64,000 nucleotides of DNA, taken from Carposina sasakii. Lineage: Eukaryota; Arthropoda; Insecta; Lepidoptera; Carposinidae. This document shows positions 1-12,092 of the stretch, one piece after another. Position numbers and translations under genes: made by a program. Below the pieces are notes generated by a model. The model was given only the letters and a program-made list of their open reading frames with translations, made no database searches and was not told where the DNA came from. The stretch is from the NCBI GenBank assembly GCA_014607495.2, contig CP053153.1, positions 3,286,001-3,350,000 on the forward strand, read 5' to 3'. Position 1 is the stretch's first letter; each line of letters opens with the position of its first letter.

Positions 1-133
1 TTAACTTTATATCCTCAGTAGGTACTAAGGAGATTTATAAAATCTTAATCTGTGCGACTATAGGCTAACTGGTGAAAAGTGGGTATGTAATTTGCACATT
101 TATGCCTAACCTCTTTGATACTAGACGTGACTA

Positions 134-267
134 TACAGGATGTTTTTTCGTTGCCACCCTTAACAAAAGGTACGTACTCTATACATCAAATTAAGTAAGT
201 TTATGCCAAAAAAAAATGCTGGGAAACGAATCCGTAGTTTTCGGGAACGACCAAAAATCACCCTGTA
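134..267 (+). repeat. Family A MITE, internally deleted copy (A1)
   Basis: Begins TACAGGATG and ends CACCCTGTA, so the termini are short inverted repeats. The left 90 bp (Ser/Leu-poor, GTTGCCACCCTTAAC motif) and the right 40 bp match the other family A copies in this window. About 220 bp of the usual interior is missing, which makes this a deletion derivative. No protein is encoded. Confidence 0.75.
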
Positions 268-291
268 TAGGTGTATGATAAAAAGCGGTAT

Positions 292-525
292 ATGATGATG
301 ATGAGGATCTCCGACCGTATTTCGGCAAAGGCGACCAAACTCTACGGAGATTGGCCAGGTACGCAGGAGGAGGTACACAAGTGTGTGCCCAAACACAGAT
401 GCACTCTCTATTCCGTTACTCTCATAGTCTGAAGGGAATGAAAGCCGACACGACCGGAGAGAGATCAGGCTCAAGATAAACAGTTTTACGTGCTTTCCGA
501 GGCACGAGCTAAGTGACAATTTAGC
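292..525. repeat. Family E dispersed repeat (E1)
   Basis: About 230 bp here match 27297-27543 closely, including ATTTCGGC, CTCTACGGAGATTGGCCAGG and CCGGAGAGAGATCAGGC. The left border sits next to a short ATG/ATC microsatellite. The open frame across it on the minus strand is shared with the other copy only as repeat sequence. I know this type as a common lepidopteran retroelement-like repeat, but its class cannot be fixed here. Confidence 0.65.
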
Positions 526-544
526 AACATTAAAATCTGTACAT

Positions 545-640
545 GAAATAAATTCATTGATACAGGCCCATGACTGGGGTCGAACTAACGTCTCCCGCTT
601 GGTAGGTGCACGTCTTAACTACTGGGCTATCACCGAAAAA
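545..640 (-). repeat. tRNA-derived SINE head
   Basis: Read on the minus strand the segment has an A-box-like TAGCCCAGTAGTTAAGACG and, about 35 bases on, a B-box-like AGTTCGACCCC. The spacing is that of an internal RNA polymerase III promoter. The CCA end and a foldable acceptor stem are absent, so it is a SINE head rather than a tRNA gene. It differs in sequence from family G below. Confidence 0.5.
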
Positions 641-1525
641 GCGGTATATACTGAGAAAAACAAGCAATGTTACCTAATCATATTTACCAAATTATTTTTT
701 TTTTCTTTATGTACTTATGTACGTATTGAATGATTATAATAAAAAATCAGCCAGGACCAGTCAATCAATACCACTCAATAAGGAATCAATAGAAACAATT
801 TACTTTAGAATCGAACAACAAAGTGGAAAAAAATCTCATTTATTTTCAAGAGCTTCCTTTGAAATATGCTAAATTGACGAATACATAGGCGGTTCTTGAA
901 AATGTAAATCAGGTACCAAAATTATTATATTTAATATAACTTTTGTATGTATCTTTATATTTTGCACATTAAAATAAAAATTTGAGTAAACAGATAACAA
1001 AGACACAGTTCTTATTTATACAAATAATAAAAAAATAAATTAATATTATTTCGGTTAGTTACTGACCATAGCAAAACTACCGTTTCCATATAGAGTATAA
1101 TTAAATAAGTCGCATTTAACGTTTTATGGTTAAATATTGAATTTTTTGATAAATAACATATTAAACGTACAAATCACGGTAATTGAAGTTTTATTCATAA
1201 AGCCCGGTGCAAGAACACCAGTTTAAACTTTATTTAAACTCTTCCAAAAAACCATGTCATGTGAATCAACCGACATAATCTAGAAATAACAAAAACAAAA
1301 CATCAATTGAGAACCGACGTGACAGATCTCGTTCCTTACTCAGGTTTTTAAAAGAAAGGAAAAAAGAAAAAAGGAATCAATAAAGAACATCGACAGCTTA
1401 ATGTTTTCAAATTGAACAGTGAATTCATTATGGGCGAGGATTTGACAGCCCATCTCTGTGAAATGTTAATTTCTTTACTGCTAAGTAGATTGTGGAAAAA
1501 TACTTCTACTGATTTACTTGCCTAC
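641..1525. other. AT-rich intergenic, no feature
   Basis: No coding frame, repeat or structured element is recognisable in this stretch. Composition is strongly AT-rich with A and T runs. Confidence 0.5.
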
Positions 1526-1881
1526 GTTAACGAAGGGTACGTACTCTATACATCAAATAAAGTAAGTTTATGCCAAAAAAAAAATGCTGGGTTTTTTTTT
1601 TTTTGATTTTTTTTTATTACTTGATCTGGCGAAATTTATAGTGTCTAGTGTTTATGTTGTACTTTTTTATAGACAGATATTAACTATTTTTCGTGAAAAA
1701 ATCTTGCTACACGCGTCTATGTGCATTTATGCAGAAAAACGCAGTCTATTTACTCAACTTTGGACCCTAATATTTTGGAAACCAGACACTTCCCAGGTAT
1801 GCTTTCATGGAGAAATATGATCGTGATGACGAGGAGATTCCGTAGTTTTCGGGAACGTTGACGACCAAAAATCTCCCTGTA
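1526..1881 (+). repeat. Family A MITE, 5'-truncated copy (A2)
   Basis: Starts inside the family at the CGAAGGGTACGTACTCTATAC block and runs through the usual interior (GCAGAAAAACGCAGTCTATT) to a CTCCCTGTA end. The first 45 bp or so of the element are missing, and the poly-T block is expanded. Small open frames here are repeat sequence. Confidence 0.75.
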
Positions 1882-3227
1882 TTATGATACAATCCTTATG
1901 AGAAAAGAAGTATACTCCAGAGACCAAATCAAGGCCAATCTCATCCTATGTTATTTATTTGGGTGAATTGTGGTGCATCTTTGACTGACCACACATTTAG
2001 AAAGATAAGTTATTTTTTTAATCATAAACTGTATGTACCTACACATTAACTAGCCCTTAGATTGAGACTAAGAAAAAAAAAGATTATTAGGCGATATTTA
2101 CAAATAGAAGACCACTTGCAAGTCCTCCGCTGCTGGCAGTGTGCCCAAAAAGGCTGGCCGTATTACACCGCTGCGCAGGTTTATTCCCTGTTCGAGCCCT
2201 TTAGTCATTTGATGCCCTGACCAGCCTTTTAGAAATGCTATAAGAAAAAAAAAATCATTGATATTATTATTTCGATAGGATTTAAACTAGGGTTAATTTA
2301 ATACAGCGGCGGAAGGTCTTTACGTACATAGTAATAATGAAATTAATACAATTATAATATAACTTACAAACTGAACAAGGCAAGGAGGTAGATTGGATTA
2401 CGATACAACTTATTTTATATTATTAAAAAGGTACTTACACATATTTTTCACAGAAAATATGTTATGCCGTTAAACTTTGAAGGCATACCGCAGCGAGCGA
2501 ATATTCCCGACCGCAGACAAAAAGTTAAACAAAAGACCAACAAAGCCTATTATTTCTGTTTCGAACTGTTGGTAACATTTAACAACAATGATTGATCTTC
2601 TTATTGTTTCATATTTATCAATATATTTTGGTTGGCTTTCAGTTGGGATGTCACTGTCAGTTACAAAACAATCTATGAGCACACTGCGGCGAGACGCCTA
2701 AAATTATATATATTTTTATTTTCCCAAAGTAATAAAGTTATATGCTATATTAATATTTTCGGTTATTTAAAATACAGATGTCATTGTTTGTGATTAAATA
2801 AATTATTCTTTATTATTCCCTATTTATTAAATGCAAATTTCCCATAAAAACTAGTGGAAAGCTAAAATCGCAGCTATTTAAAAAGCATAAATAATTCTTA
2901 AAGGAGCGTCGTCTTCTCACATAATCTCATTAATCTTGTCTCAGCGAGATAATTCAATGGCCCGCCTTTAGATGGATAGATAGATAAGACGAGGAAGAAA
3001 AATAGGAAAAATGTGAGGTGGAAGCACCTAAGTTGGCGCCAAACTGTCGACAGGATAGATTGTGGGGATCAAGTTATAAGCAGAAAGCTGACTTTACAAG
3101 GTTTCCTTCTGAGAAACTTATACTGTCTAGTATGAAAGTTTTAAATTACCCTAGAAGATAGGTATACAAATGTATAGATAATATTATACACACGACTGAG
3201 TTCCCAAAATAGAGTATCCAGCCACCG
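1882..3227. other. Intergenic with one possible SINE fragment
   Basis: Around 2105-2225 there is a GC-richer patch with CTGCGCAGGTTTATTCC and GTTCGAGCCC that resembles a tRNA-like SINE head, but the boxes are too degraded to be sure. A 70-codon frame on the minus strand at 2470-2682 resembles nothing I know. The rest is AT-rich with no visible feature. Confidence 0.35.
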
Positions 3228-3628
3228 TATTGGCTATCTTTTTTGACAGTTCATAGTTATGATCATTAATTGAAACTAAAGCCTCGAGCACACTGGATGC
3301 GTATGCGTGCACGTAAGCGTAGACGTACACGTACCTCTGAGTTTAATGTATGGAACTGTCACCGCTTGACTTTATGCTTACGTCTACGCATACGCATCCG
3401 GTCTGCCCGTGCCTATACAGTTCCATACATTACAACTTAGAGGTACGTGTATGTCTACACTTAGGTGCACGCACACGCGTCCGGTCTGCTCGAGCCTTTA
3501 TTGAACTGGAAGTGACATGTATGTGTGTGTTGCCAAAATTTTCTTCAGAAAAGGCATTATGCCACTTCCAGTTATTGAGTTTCAATTGAGTGATGATCAC
3601 TGTTAACTGTCAAAAAAGATAGCCAATA
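3228..3628. mobile_element. Foldback (long inverted repeat) element
   Basis: Both ends read TATTGGCTATCTTTTTTGAC inward as inverted repeats, so the outer boundaries are clear. A second, longer inverted pair lies inside: about 3285-3360 pairs with about 3419-3495 over roughly 75 bp, including CACGTACCTCT and AATGTATGGAACTG. A third related block (GCTTACGTCTACGCATACGC) sits in the loop. The sequence is unusually rich in alternating TACG/GCGTAC. No open frame of its own is credible. It is a non-autonomous foldback transposon of unknown superfamily, seen once in this window. Confidence 0.7.
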
Positions 3629-5265
3629 GACGTGGAGAACTGCAGGATCACGAAGGAGTGGAAGCAAAGAAATGAAAAAGGGCGAGATTTAAAAATCTGC
3701 GACAAGTTGCCTGCCTGAAGGAATGCCCCTGAGATTCTAGCATTTAACAATTTAGAATTTGCTTCGTTTAAGCTAAACGTTGTTTCAATTTGATATTCCA
3801 TACATTTTGCTATCAAATTACATTAAACAGTGCTTAACTTTGGAAGCGGTTTTGTAACACCGCCTATGTCTAACCGTCTAGGACTGTGGAGAACAGGACT
3901 ACAGACCTAAAAATGCACCTACCGGAACGAACCTTTTTCAGATAAAAAGGTGACGACGAACTATTTTTAAATTTAAAACAATACCGTAGGTGCCTTTAGA
4001 TAAAAAATCGCTGCCTCCTTTACATTTAACCACACATCACTCTACGACCTGCGACGACCTTTTGCCTACTTGATGGAAAACTTCGACATCTGACATTTCC
4101 ATTCTATTCAAATGAACGCATCGATACCTATAGGTGAGGAAACTGCTTATACGTAGGTACGTATTTTCCGAACCGCTTTGAACGTATCAGAATATATTGA
4201 AAAACTAGTTTTGATAGGTTAAAGCTACAAAATTTATTTCAAAATACTCTTAGCCAGCCAAGATTTTCGTTTTCTAGATAACTATTTTGTAGTAACCAGG
4301 TTAGGTATTTCATTCTATCACGCTGCACCGATTGGAGAGGAAAATACCCAAGTTACAATGCTACGATTAAGTAAACATTTTTATATCTATATTATTCGTT
4401 GCAACATCATCCTACCGGGATTGGGCCACCACTCATTCCCACCTCTGCAACTACTGTGAGCCAGAATTAACAGAGGTGACCAGATTAACAAATGCAAAAA
4501 AAAGCTTAGAAAATCCGGGGGGAGCTAACTAGCGACTTTTATAGTGAGCGCATGAAAAATTTACACACCAACCTATTTTCTCGACGACTGTCCATAATAT
4601 AATTATTTGTGAATGTAAGTTATGACAGTGTATCTAATATTTCGAGAATGAAATATTTTGAGAATATAATATTATACTCGCTCATAAGCCTATTAAAACA
4701 AACTCCCATTCTTCTACTGATATGGTAATGTGGAATTACTGATTTTTGTATGCTGTAGCCTTTCGTACTATCCATCGAATTCACGCATGCGCAGTCGCTG
4801 AATTGCATGGCCTTAAAACTAACAGAAAAACAGAAAGTGAAGTATGAAACAACAGCTTATGGCAAAACATTGGAAAATCAAACTGACGTAGGATCTTCGA
4901 TACAAAAGCTCGTTTTCTACTGAAGTCCTCACCTCTCAACGCCTCCTAAGTACTTAAGTACTAGAGTTTTGATTCCTTTTGAAAGTTCTTACATATTTTA
5001 TCGGCACCCTCTTCGACTTTAATCTGAGCAATTCATCGAAAACGTGTTTAGGGTCCCGTCGGCTGAACAGCAGGGAGTTAAACTTATATTATACTAAATT
5101 ATATTTATTTTAAGTTTTCAATTGAGGATTTATTACTCGGATCATTGTGTTCTCTCGGGCGACTTGGTGCTGGTCATCCTCGATGTGCTGAGCATGGCTG
5201 TAGTATCTCCTTGATCATTCAGCAATTCGGCCCACCACATTTCCGGATCACATCCGTGTAGGTAA
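3629..5265. other. Intergenic, nothing recognised
   Basis: AT-rich sequence. The start (3640-3760) shares short blocks with family H, such as CTGCAGGATCACG and GACAAGTTGCC, and is probably an eroded copy. No gene is visible. Confidence 0.4.
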
Positions 5266-5603
5266 TACAGAATGTTTTTTCGTTGCCATCCTTAACGAAG
5301 GGTACGTACTCTATAGATCAAATAAAATAAGTTAATGGCAAAAAATGCTGGGAAATGATGAAATAAAAAAAATATATTACTTACTTGATCGGGCGCAATT
5401 TATAGTGTCCAGTGTTTATGATAGTTTTTTCATAGACAGATATTAATTATTTCTCGTGATAAAACCTTGCTACGTGCGACTATGTGCATTTATGCAGAAA
5501 AACGCAGTCTATTTACTCAACCTTGGACCCTAATATCTTGGGAACCAGACACTTCCCAGGAGAAAATTCCATGGAGAAAAATGATCGTGGCGATGAGGAG
5601 AGG
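5266..5603 (+). repeat. Family A MITE (A3), 3' end lost
   Basis: Starts TACAGAATG with the GTTGCC and AACGAAGGGTACGTACTCTA blocks. It continues through the family interior, then breaks off within the GATGAGGAG block before the usual CCCTGTA end. The last 50 bp are therefore missing. Confidence 0.75.
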
Positions 5604-6084
5604 AGATGTGTAAATAAATAATAAAATAAGTCTTACTGAAGATTTATCTATACTTAAAACATTTCATAGTATAAGCATCTACATCTACTCAAAAAGGTAC
5701 AATCTCTCCAGGTCAGTGCCTACTTATAGCGCCTGCATTAATGACATGCATTCCCGACGATAAGTTGCTACTAGAATGTCCCTTGTAAAAGCTGCAAGCT
5801 CTACGGAACCAAAATCAACTCACCTCAAAGGACTTTTCCCAAATTTTAAGATATTACTTAGTTCGTATAAAACGCTTTTCCTCCGTTGATTAGGAGATCC
5901 TCGGGCCTGTAATGCACCTTATTGGATTAGATGCGCTTTGATGTCCGCCCGGCCGTCACCACTTACACTAGGGGTACAATCATGGTTTGGTAGATTTATA
6001 GGTCTTAGTTAGGTACTTGGTAATTTCTTATATATGATACGCTTACGTTGGTACACGAAATAACCTGATTTATCTTCTTCTATA

Positions 6085-6415
6085 CATATAATAAAAATGT
6101 AACCGATCGCTGTATGTACATGGCAGATATATGAGAAAAAATATTATGGGAGACCTTTATCAACGCAATAGTACCCAATATAATGATTTTTGGAATTTTT
6201 GTCTGTCTGTTTGTCGGTTTGTCTGTGCGTTTGTGCACGCTAATCTCAGAAACGGCTGAACCGATTTGGATGCAGTTTATATTGGAATATATTGGGACAG
6301 GTCCCACTTTATACGCTACTTTTTATCCCGGGAAAATGTTTTTATCCCAGATGATTTCGAGATTTTGTTTTTTTTTGTAGTCCACGCGGACGGAGTCGCG
6401 GGCGTCCACTAGTTT
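6085..6415 (+). mobile_element. Family F element (possible Helitron), F1
   Basis: This copy is the inverse of 38528-38850 over about 330 bp: GAGAAAAAATA, GGAGACCTTTATCAACGCA, CAGAAACGGCTGAACCGAT and CGCGGGCGTCCACTAGT. The right end finishes in CTAG followed by T after a GC-rich segment (CGCGGACGGAGTCGCGGGCG). CTAG before T and a GC-rich subterminal segment fit a Helitron 3' end, but no 5' TC end or hairpin can be proven, so the class is tentative. No transposase is encoded. Confidence 0.6.
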
Positions 6416-7368
6416 ATAGAATAAATCTCTACTGCGTAAATATTTTAACCCGGACGAACTTAAGACGAATCTAATGATTACCTCTCGAGCTTAAATGCGA
6501 TAAGCCGTTTAGGCTCTAGAGTGTGCTAAAGAAATATACATACATACATACATACACTCAAAAAACCTAACCCACCTTCTGGCGCAGTCGGGTATATATT
6601 ATTACGATACTACTACTGATGTGTACCAGAAAGTCTAGTTATAACCATAGAAGTGTATAATAATTATTTTCTTACTTGATTAATACTACGTAGGTATATT
6701 ATATCTATTTATTCTATTATAAATACGTGAGTGACCTAAAAACTTTGTAAAAATAATTGAAGCTGCGAAATCATGATTGGGTCCCAGTAAATCTTGATTC
6801 TTTAAAGAGAGGCTGTTAACTAACTGAAGGAAGGTAAAACGAAAATAAATTTGATGAGGAAATGTTTCTTTTTCAGAATATTTTTTATGTTTGATTTTTT
6901 AATTAATTAAATGGGCACATCATAGTTAAATAACATTGAAAGCAGCTATATTCTTGGTGTTTGTTAGAAAAAAGAAATGAAGTGATTGGATTAAATAAGA
7001 ATATGTATATATGACGTTAAAAGCAGTTACATTTACATACATTATAATTTTTCTTTTTTCTTATGCTGTTTCAATTAAAATATCACATGGCAAAAAATAA
7101 GCTAGTAAGTGTCCTCGAGAGAGAGCATTCGTTTAATATTGCCAGTGATGGAGGACATTTCCATATTTTAACATAGGTGATATCAAATTATATCCGAACA
7201 ATGCTAAATCGCAATTGCTTTAGAAACAAATTGTGCTATCATAGAACAACAAATCGAACTACATAACAGTACATTCGATGTCTAAATATTGAACGGCGAG
7301 TAGAATCGTATTCGGAGTTTACCCTGTATCGGTACACAGATCTAACGCGGGCAAACAGGTGTACGGTC
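6416..7368. other. Intergenic with a short ACAT microsatellite
   Basis: A TACA-unit microsatellite lies at about 6536-6556, followed by the block CTTCTGGCGCAGTCGG. Otherwise the sequence is AT-rich with no gene or structured repeat. Confidence 0.4.
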
Positions 7369-7504
7369 GGGCGAAAAAACTGTCAGATAACCTACTATCT
7401 GAGGGATAAAATCGATGATATCTCTATGTTGATTAAGTTTTAGAGAATGACAGCATCAACTTTATCCTTTAGATAAACTACCTGACCGTTGGAAAAATCG
7501 GCCC
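7369..7504. repeat. Family J foldback MITE (J1)
   Basis: About 135 bp whose two halves are imperfect inverted copies: GTCAGATAACCTACTATCTGAGGGATAAA against TTTATCCTTTAGATAAACTACCTGAC. The ends are GGGCGAAAAA and TTTTTCGGCCC-type. Relatives occur at 41572, 44103 and 61493. Confidence 0.6.
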
Positions 7505-7799
7505 TAAACTACTTGGTAAAAATTACAAAAAAACAGAGAAAAATGCAAAAATTGTTAGTTCGGAAAATATGCACGAGGGTTATTGTATGAAACGGACTCT
7601 AGGCCATGCACGAACTTTTTGACAGTTTGTAACGTAATCGCCACATTTACAAATCTCTTACCGTGTTATTCACTAAACAGTGTCTAACTTTATACGCGTT
7701 TTGTATTAGCACTAAAAGATTTTACTTGTATGTCGATATCGTTGTCGAACTTCAAGTTAAAGAAGAGTTCGTATTAACTCTACAGTTACCGGCATTTAT

Positions 7800-8020
7800 A
7801 ATATACATACATACATGTAATCACGCCCCCAACCCCTACGGGGCAAGCAGAGCACCAAGGGCCGACAGGACCACATGGTGCCACTTGTGACCAATTTTGA
7901 GGGTTTAGTTGAGATGTACAAGTTCGGTTAGTAGTGACAGGTGGTCAGCCCATCGCCTACAAAACACCAAGACCCTCTTGTCCCTCTACTGACTTGTACA
8001 GTATGCCCGGGAAGAGAAGC
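7800..8020 (+). repeat. Family D short repeat (D1)
   Basis: Bounded on the left by an (ATAC)n run and AATCACGCC, then GCAGAGCACCAAGGGCCGA, ACCACATGGTGCCACTT, AGATGTACAAGTTCGGTTAG and CCTCTTGTCCC, ending near GGGAAGAGAAGC. Full-length relatives are at 36110, 40626, 42363 and 60588. The microsatellite at one end and the constant body suggest a SINE-like retroelement, but I see no clear polymerase III boxes. Confidence 0.65.
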
Positions 8021-8868
8021 ATTTTACGTATGTATATTTAAAATAATAATGACGAATCAAATTGTTCTGCAGTCAGTACTAAAAACTGTGCAAAATATGA
8101 TGATCGCCGGCATCACGTTCGTGGCGCGAGCGAACAACGTTAGTTTTTGCTAATCAGACATCTACAATGCGTTGCTACTGAGTTATGGGCGATGCATGCA
8201 AATTAAAGCTTTGTGCCGGTTAGAGCCAGGCATAAGGTTGTAAGTAGATACCTATCTAATAGCATTTCAGTCTGGACTTAGGGCTTTGTTAAAAAGTGTA
8301 GGTAGAAACTCTACTAGCTGGTTCCAGTACCCACCTGTCTTGGTATAAGTATGTTGCACGTATGTAAGACGTTGTTGTGCACCTTTCAAATGTAGCCATT
8401 TATAATGACAACGACATTTTTCTCTCATAGTTTTACTAGGTATGTCTAGTCATTACTCGGATGCAAATCATGAAATTGTGTTCTAGTCAATGCCACTGAA
8501 ATATTGAAATGACACAGCTTTGCGTGAAACCACATGCCTAAATTTATCTCTGAATGCCATAGGTACCTCATTTTCTTAATCACGGGCTCTGTGAGTAGTC
8601 AGTAGACGGCATGTATTATCCTCAAGAGTAAAGTGAAACAGCACAAATGCGCGCTAATCTAAATGCAAATCAGCGCGCGGGTAATTACCATCAAGATATC
8701 CGCTCCGCCACTGGAGTGCGTTACCTGGTCGCGGGTCAAGATGGATATTACGGAGACAAAGTGGCGGTACCGGTGGGTATGTTACTTTATGAATTGAGGA
8801 CCCTACATACATATATGTGTATACACACGGCTTTGCTACCAAAATGTGGTAGCCAAAAATGTAGCATA
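8021..8868. other. Intergenic with a CpG-rich patch at 8647-8785
   Basis: Mostly AT-rich and featureless. At 8647-8785 the sequence turns GC- and CpG-rich and stays open on both strands for about 45 codons. On the plus strand an ATG at 8647 leads to a possible donor (GTATGT) near 8777. I do not recognise the product, so it is not called as a gene. A short family H-like piece (TACACACGGCTTTGC) follows at about 8815. Confidence 0.35.
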
Positions 8869-9189
8869 TACAGTATGTTATTTCGTTGCCACTCTTAACG
8901 AAGGGTAGGTACTCTATACATCAAATAAAGTAAGTTTATGCCAAAAAAAATGTTGGGAAACGATGTAATTTTTTTTGAAACAAAAAATTACTTGATCGGG
9001 CAAAATTTATAGGCTACACGCGTCAATGTGCATTTATGCAGAAAAAACGCAGTCTATTTACTCAACTTTGGACCCTAATATTTTGAAAACTAGACACTTC
9101 CCAGGTTAGCTGCCATGGAGAAAAATGATCGTGATGACAAGGAGATTCCGTAGTTTTCGGGAACGATGACGACCAAAAATCATCCCGTA
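8869..9189 (+). repeat. Family A MITE (A4)
   Basis: Complete at both ends (TACAGTATG to CATCCCGTA), but it lacks about 80 bp of the interior that other copies carry between AAATTTATAG and the ACACGCGTC block. This is a second, independent internal deletion. Confidence 0.75.
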
Positions 9190-10122
9190 TAGACCACGAA
9201 GGAAATCTTTAAAGCTTTGTTTAGAATACCAAGGCGTTACTGATCAGTGACAAGTGAAAATGAAATCTTCGCTTACATTTCTAAAGATGGTAGACCTGTT
9301 TTTTTTTTATTAATTTATTTATTCCATATACATTACACACTCTTATAATCTATATACACTGCCAAACTGCTCAGCAGTTTATCGGCATTATGTTGTTAAG
9401 AACCTCATTTGTGGATAGAATGATGATGGTCTGAACTCGTGCGGCCAGGTGACTTTGTAGGTTGGTTAATGGCCAATTGCAATGACAAAATCCCAGATAG
9501 TATCTAAATATATTTATTATTTTTATAGATTTGGAATAGTCTATAATCACCGTTAGTTAGCAAAAGTGCGCTTGTTTTAAGTAATTACATTAAGTAACTC
9601 ATTGTTGTCACTAATCAAATTATTCAATTAAAGCCATGTCTAATATTGTAGTCAACTAGGTTCTCTAATGTTTTATGATATTTTATATCACCTACTTAAT
9701 TTTGTCTACCATTTCTAAAAACGTGCTATTCAATGCTGAATACCGCCGTGTATGTCAGTTTCTATTAAATTGAGTAAATAGGTAGCTACAGCACAAATAA
9801 AACCACAGTAGGTACAACCTCAATTTGTAACGAGACAAAATCAGGGCGCTACTGATCTCTATATTCGACAGTCGACTCATAATTTGAGTAATTTTCAAGC
9901 CCACTGGCGGAGAAAATATGAATTTGCTTGGCGATAGTTCAAAGCGCTCACTAACTTGTATTATGTTCATTAAGTTTACTATGTGTATCTACCATTCGTA
10001 AAATTATTATTAATTACGTAGCCAGATAGTATGGAAATTCCTAAACAACTAAGGAATGTTCATATAATTATAAACCCCTACTGTTTCACTCTGTATAGCC
10101 CTTAAGTTAGGAGATTACTATA
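9190..10122. other. Intergenic with a family B remnant
   Basis: At about 10023-10098 there is an eroded family B core (GATAGTATGGAAATTCC, AGGAATGTTCAT) and a CACTCTGTATA end. The rest is AT-rich, with no coding frame I would trust. Confidence 0.4.
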
Positions 10123-10441
10123 CTCATCGCAAAATAAAAGGCCCGTTTTGACAGTTCACGCCCATAAATATTTCGAAATGTTCCGAATGTAATTACATTT
10201 TTCATTGATGGGTACCGCCCACTCGGCTAAGTGCTGTGCATACGATTTTTTCATATTGTCCACAGAATATTAATAATCGGTTAAGGAAAAAATAAATCGA
10301 TCAAGCCATATCCTTGCAGACAATATACTCATGCAAACTTGAATAGATTTATCGTGAGTATCGAGTATGAAGTCGTATGGTTACATCACTAGTTAGGTCG
10401 CGAAAACAAATGTCAAAACGGGCCTTTTATTTTGCGATGAG
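10123..10441. mobile_element. MITE with perfect 31-bp terminal inverted repeats
   Basis: Positions 10123-10153 and 10411-10441 are exact inverted repeats (outer bases CTCATCGCAAAATAAAAG, inner end CCGTTTTGACA). The 257 bp between them have no credible coding frame. The perfect identity of both ends suggests a recent insertion. No clear target duplication is visible next to the ends, so the superfamily cannot be named. Confidence 0.75.
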
Positions 10442-11449
10442 AGGATCTCCCAAAATTGTCACGGACTTGGGAAAAACGGGAATTCTACAGTTTACGTGAA
10501 CAGCGTCGTATAGGTAATAGATCTGAGTAGAAAGATAGAAGGAAGTAATATTAATACACTTAACCATGGCTGTATTCTCAAAATGAGATAGTCAGAGCTG
10601 CATGATGATGGAGATTCTATAGCCTTAGCTTCATCCATCCATCTTCAGCCATCGCTGTAAGTGGTTTGCTGGAGGGAATCTCGGTTCGGGACAGCACGCC
10701 TTTTTACGTTATCAATGTTTTTCTGTATAAAACGTCGTGTTAAATAAAGAAAATAAGTTCTCTTTTTGTCAAAAAACACAGTCCAGAGACATCCTTCGAC
10801 AATGCCTGGCCTCAGTCTACGTCAGATCACAGTTTTGCTCGAACAAGTTTCCGAGTTCGACATTCGATCATCTGCATTGGTAAACTTGTCAAGTGTGCAT
10901 CCAGAATCGCTGTTCATGGAGCAGATACATAAAGGAGATATTATTAGCACGCTTTTTCATTATGTCAAATGTGATATATATGTATAGAAAATGTGGATGG
11001 CGTCGCATGTGTGACGGAACGGAGCGTGACATGTCCCGTGTGTGATTTTAAAAACAAGCGACGACGGAAGACGTTATGATCTTAAGGCATGTATTTTAAA
11101 TTTTAAATTTCCTGAGTGTTTCGGGCAAAAAATTATATTGCCATTGAAACCATTGCTTTTCCATGAAATATATAGGTAAAAAGGGGGCAAACTAGCATGT
11201 CTGGTATGCAGTTAGATAGATGATAATCATATATCAACTAGCGCCACACTCTAGGTAACTTTGAGTAAAATATCTCTACATAGTTTTCACAGATCCCCAC
11301 TGTGTCTATTTTATGTCGCTTACCCTGTTCGTTATCGCCCAGTGACATGCGTCATCTCGCTCACTCACCCGTGTCGAGCGACTGGTAAGCGACGACGGAC
11401 GACGTTATGATTTTAAGTTTTAACACATGAATACTTTTTAGAGCTTCTA
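10442..11449. other. Intergenic, nothing recognised
   Basis: Contains a 73-codon frame at 10766-10987 without recognisable motifs. Around 11310-11400 there is a GC-richer patch with GCGACGACGGACGACGTTATG, a block that also occurs at 11055-11078 as a direct repeat of about 20 bp. No gene is called. Confidence 0.4.
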
Positions 11450-11838
11450 TACAGGATGTTTTTTCGTTGCCACCCTTAACGAAGGGTACGTACTCTATAC
11501 ATAAAATAAGGTAATTTAATGCCAAAAAAAAATGCTGGAAAATGATGTAATTTTTTTTAATTTTTTTTAAATTACTTGATCGGTCGAAATTTATAATTTC
11601 CAGTGTTTATGCTAGTTATTTCATAGACAGATATTAATTCTTTCTCGTGAAAAAATCTTGCTACACGCGTCAATGTGCATTTATGCAGAAAAACGCAGTC
11701 TATTTACTCAACTTTGGACCCTAATATTTTGGACACCAGACACTTCCCAGGTATGCTTCCATGGAGAAAAATGATCGTGATGATGAGGAGATTCTTTCGT
11801 AGTTTTCGGGAACGTTGACGACCAAAAATCATCCTATA
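11450..11838 (+). repeat. Family A MITE, near full length (A5)
   Basis: 389 bp from TACAGGATG to ATCCTATA with every family block in order: GTTGCCACCCTTAACGAAGG, poly-T, TTACTTGATCGG, GTGTTTATGCTAG, GCAGAAAAACGCAG, GGACCCTAATATT, CCAGGTATGCTTCCATGG and TTTTCGGGAACG. Together with A10 and A11 it defines the family length. Confidence 0.8.
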
Positions 11839-11887
11839 TAATGAAATAAGTAATTAAATGCTTTTTCAAAAATATTCCTGTACTAGA

Positions 11888-12068
11888 ATACATCGGCTGT
11901 ATCTCCTTCTGTGCATGTCGTAAGAGTCGACTAAGGAACTCGGGCATTCTCAGGCGATAAACTTGCAACTTGTCACTGATCATTTACATCTGTTGTGTCC
12001 GCAACAGGACGTGTCTGTAACACGACCACGTGGTTATGGGATCTCCTTTATGATCCTGAAGTTCTGGC
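11888..12068 (-). repeat. Family H dispersed repeat (H1)
   Basis: The minus strand matches 51190-51362: CAGGATCATAAAGGAGATCCCA, GTGACAAGTTGCAAG, ATCGCCTGAGAATGCCCGAG and TAGTCGACTCTTACGACATGC. The class is unknown. It is GC-richer than its surroundings and codes for nothing. Confidence 0.6.
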
Positions 12069-12092
12069 CACCTTATTTTGGGAATATGTATA

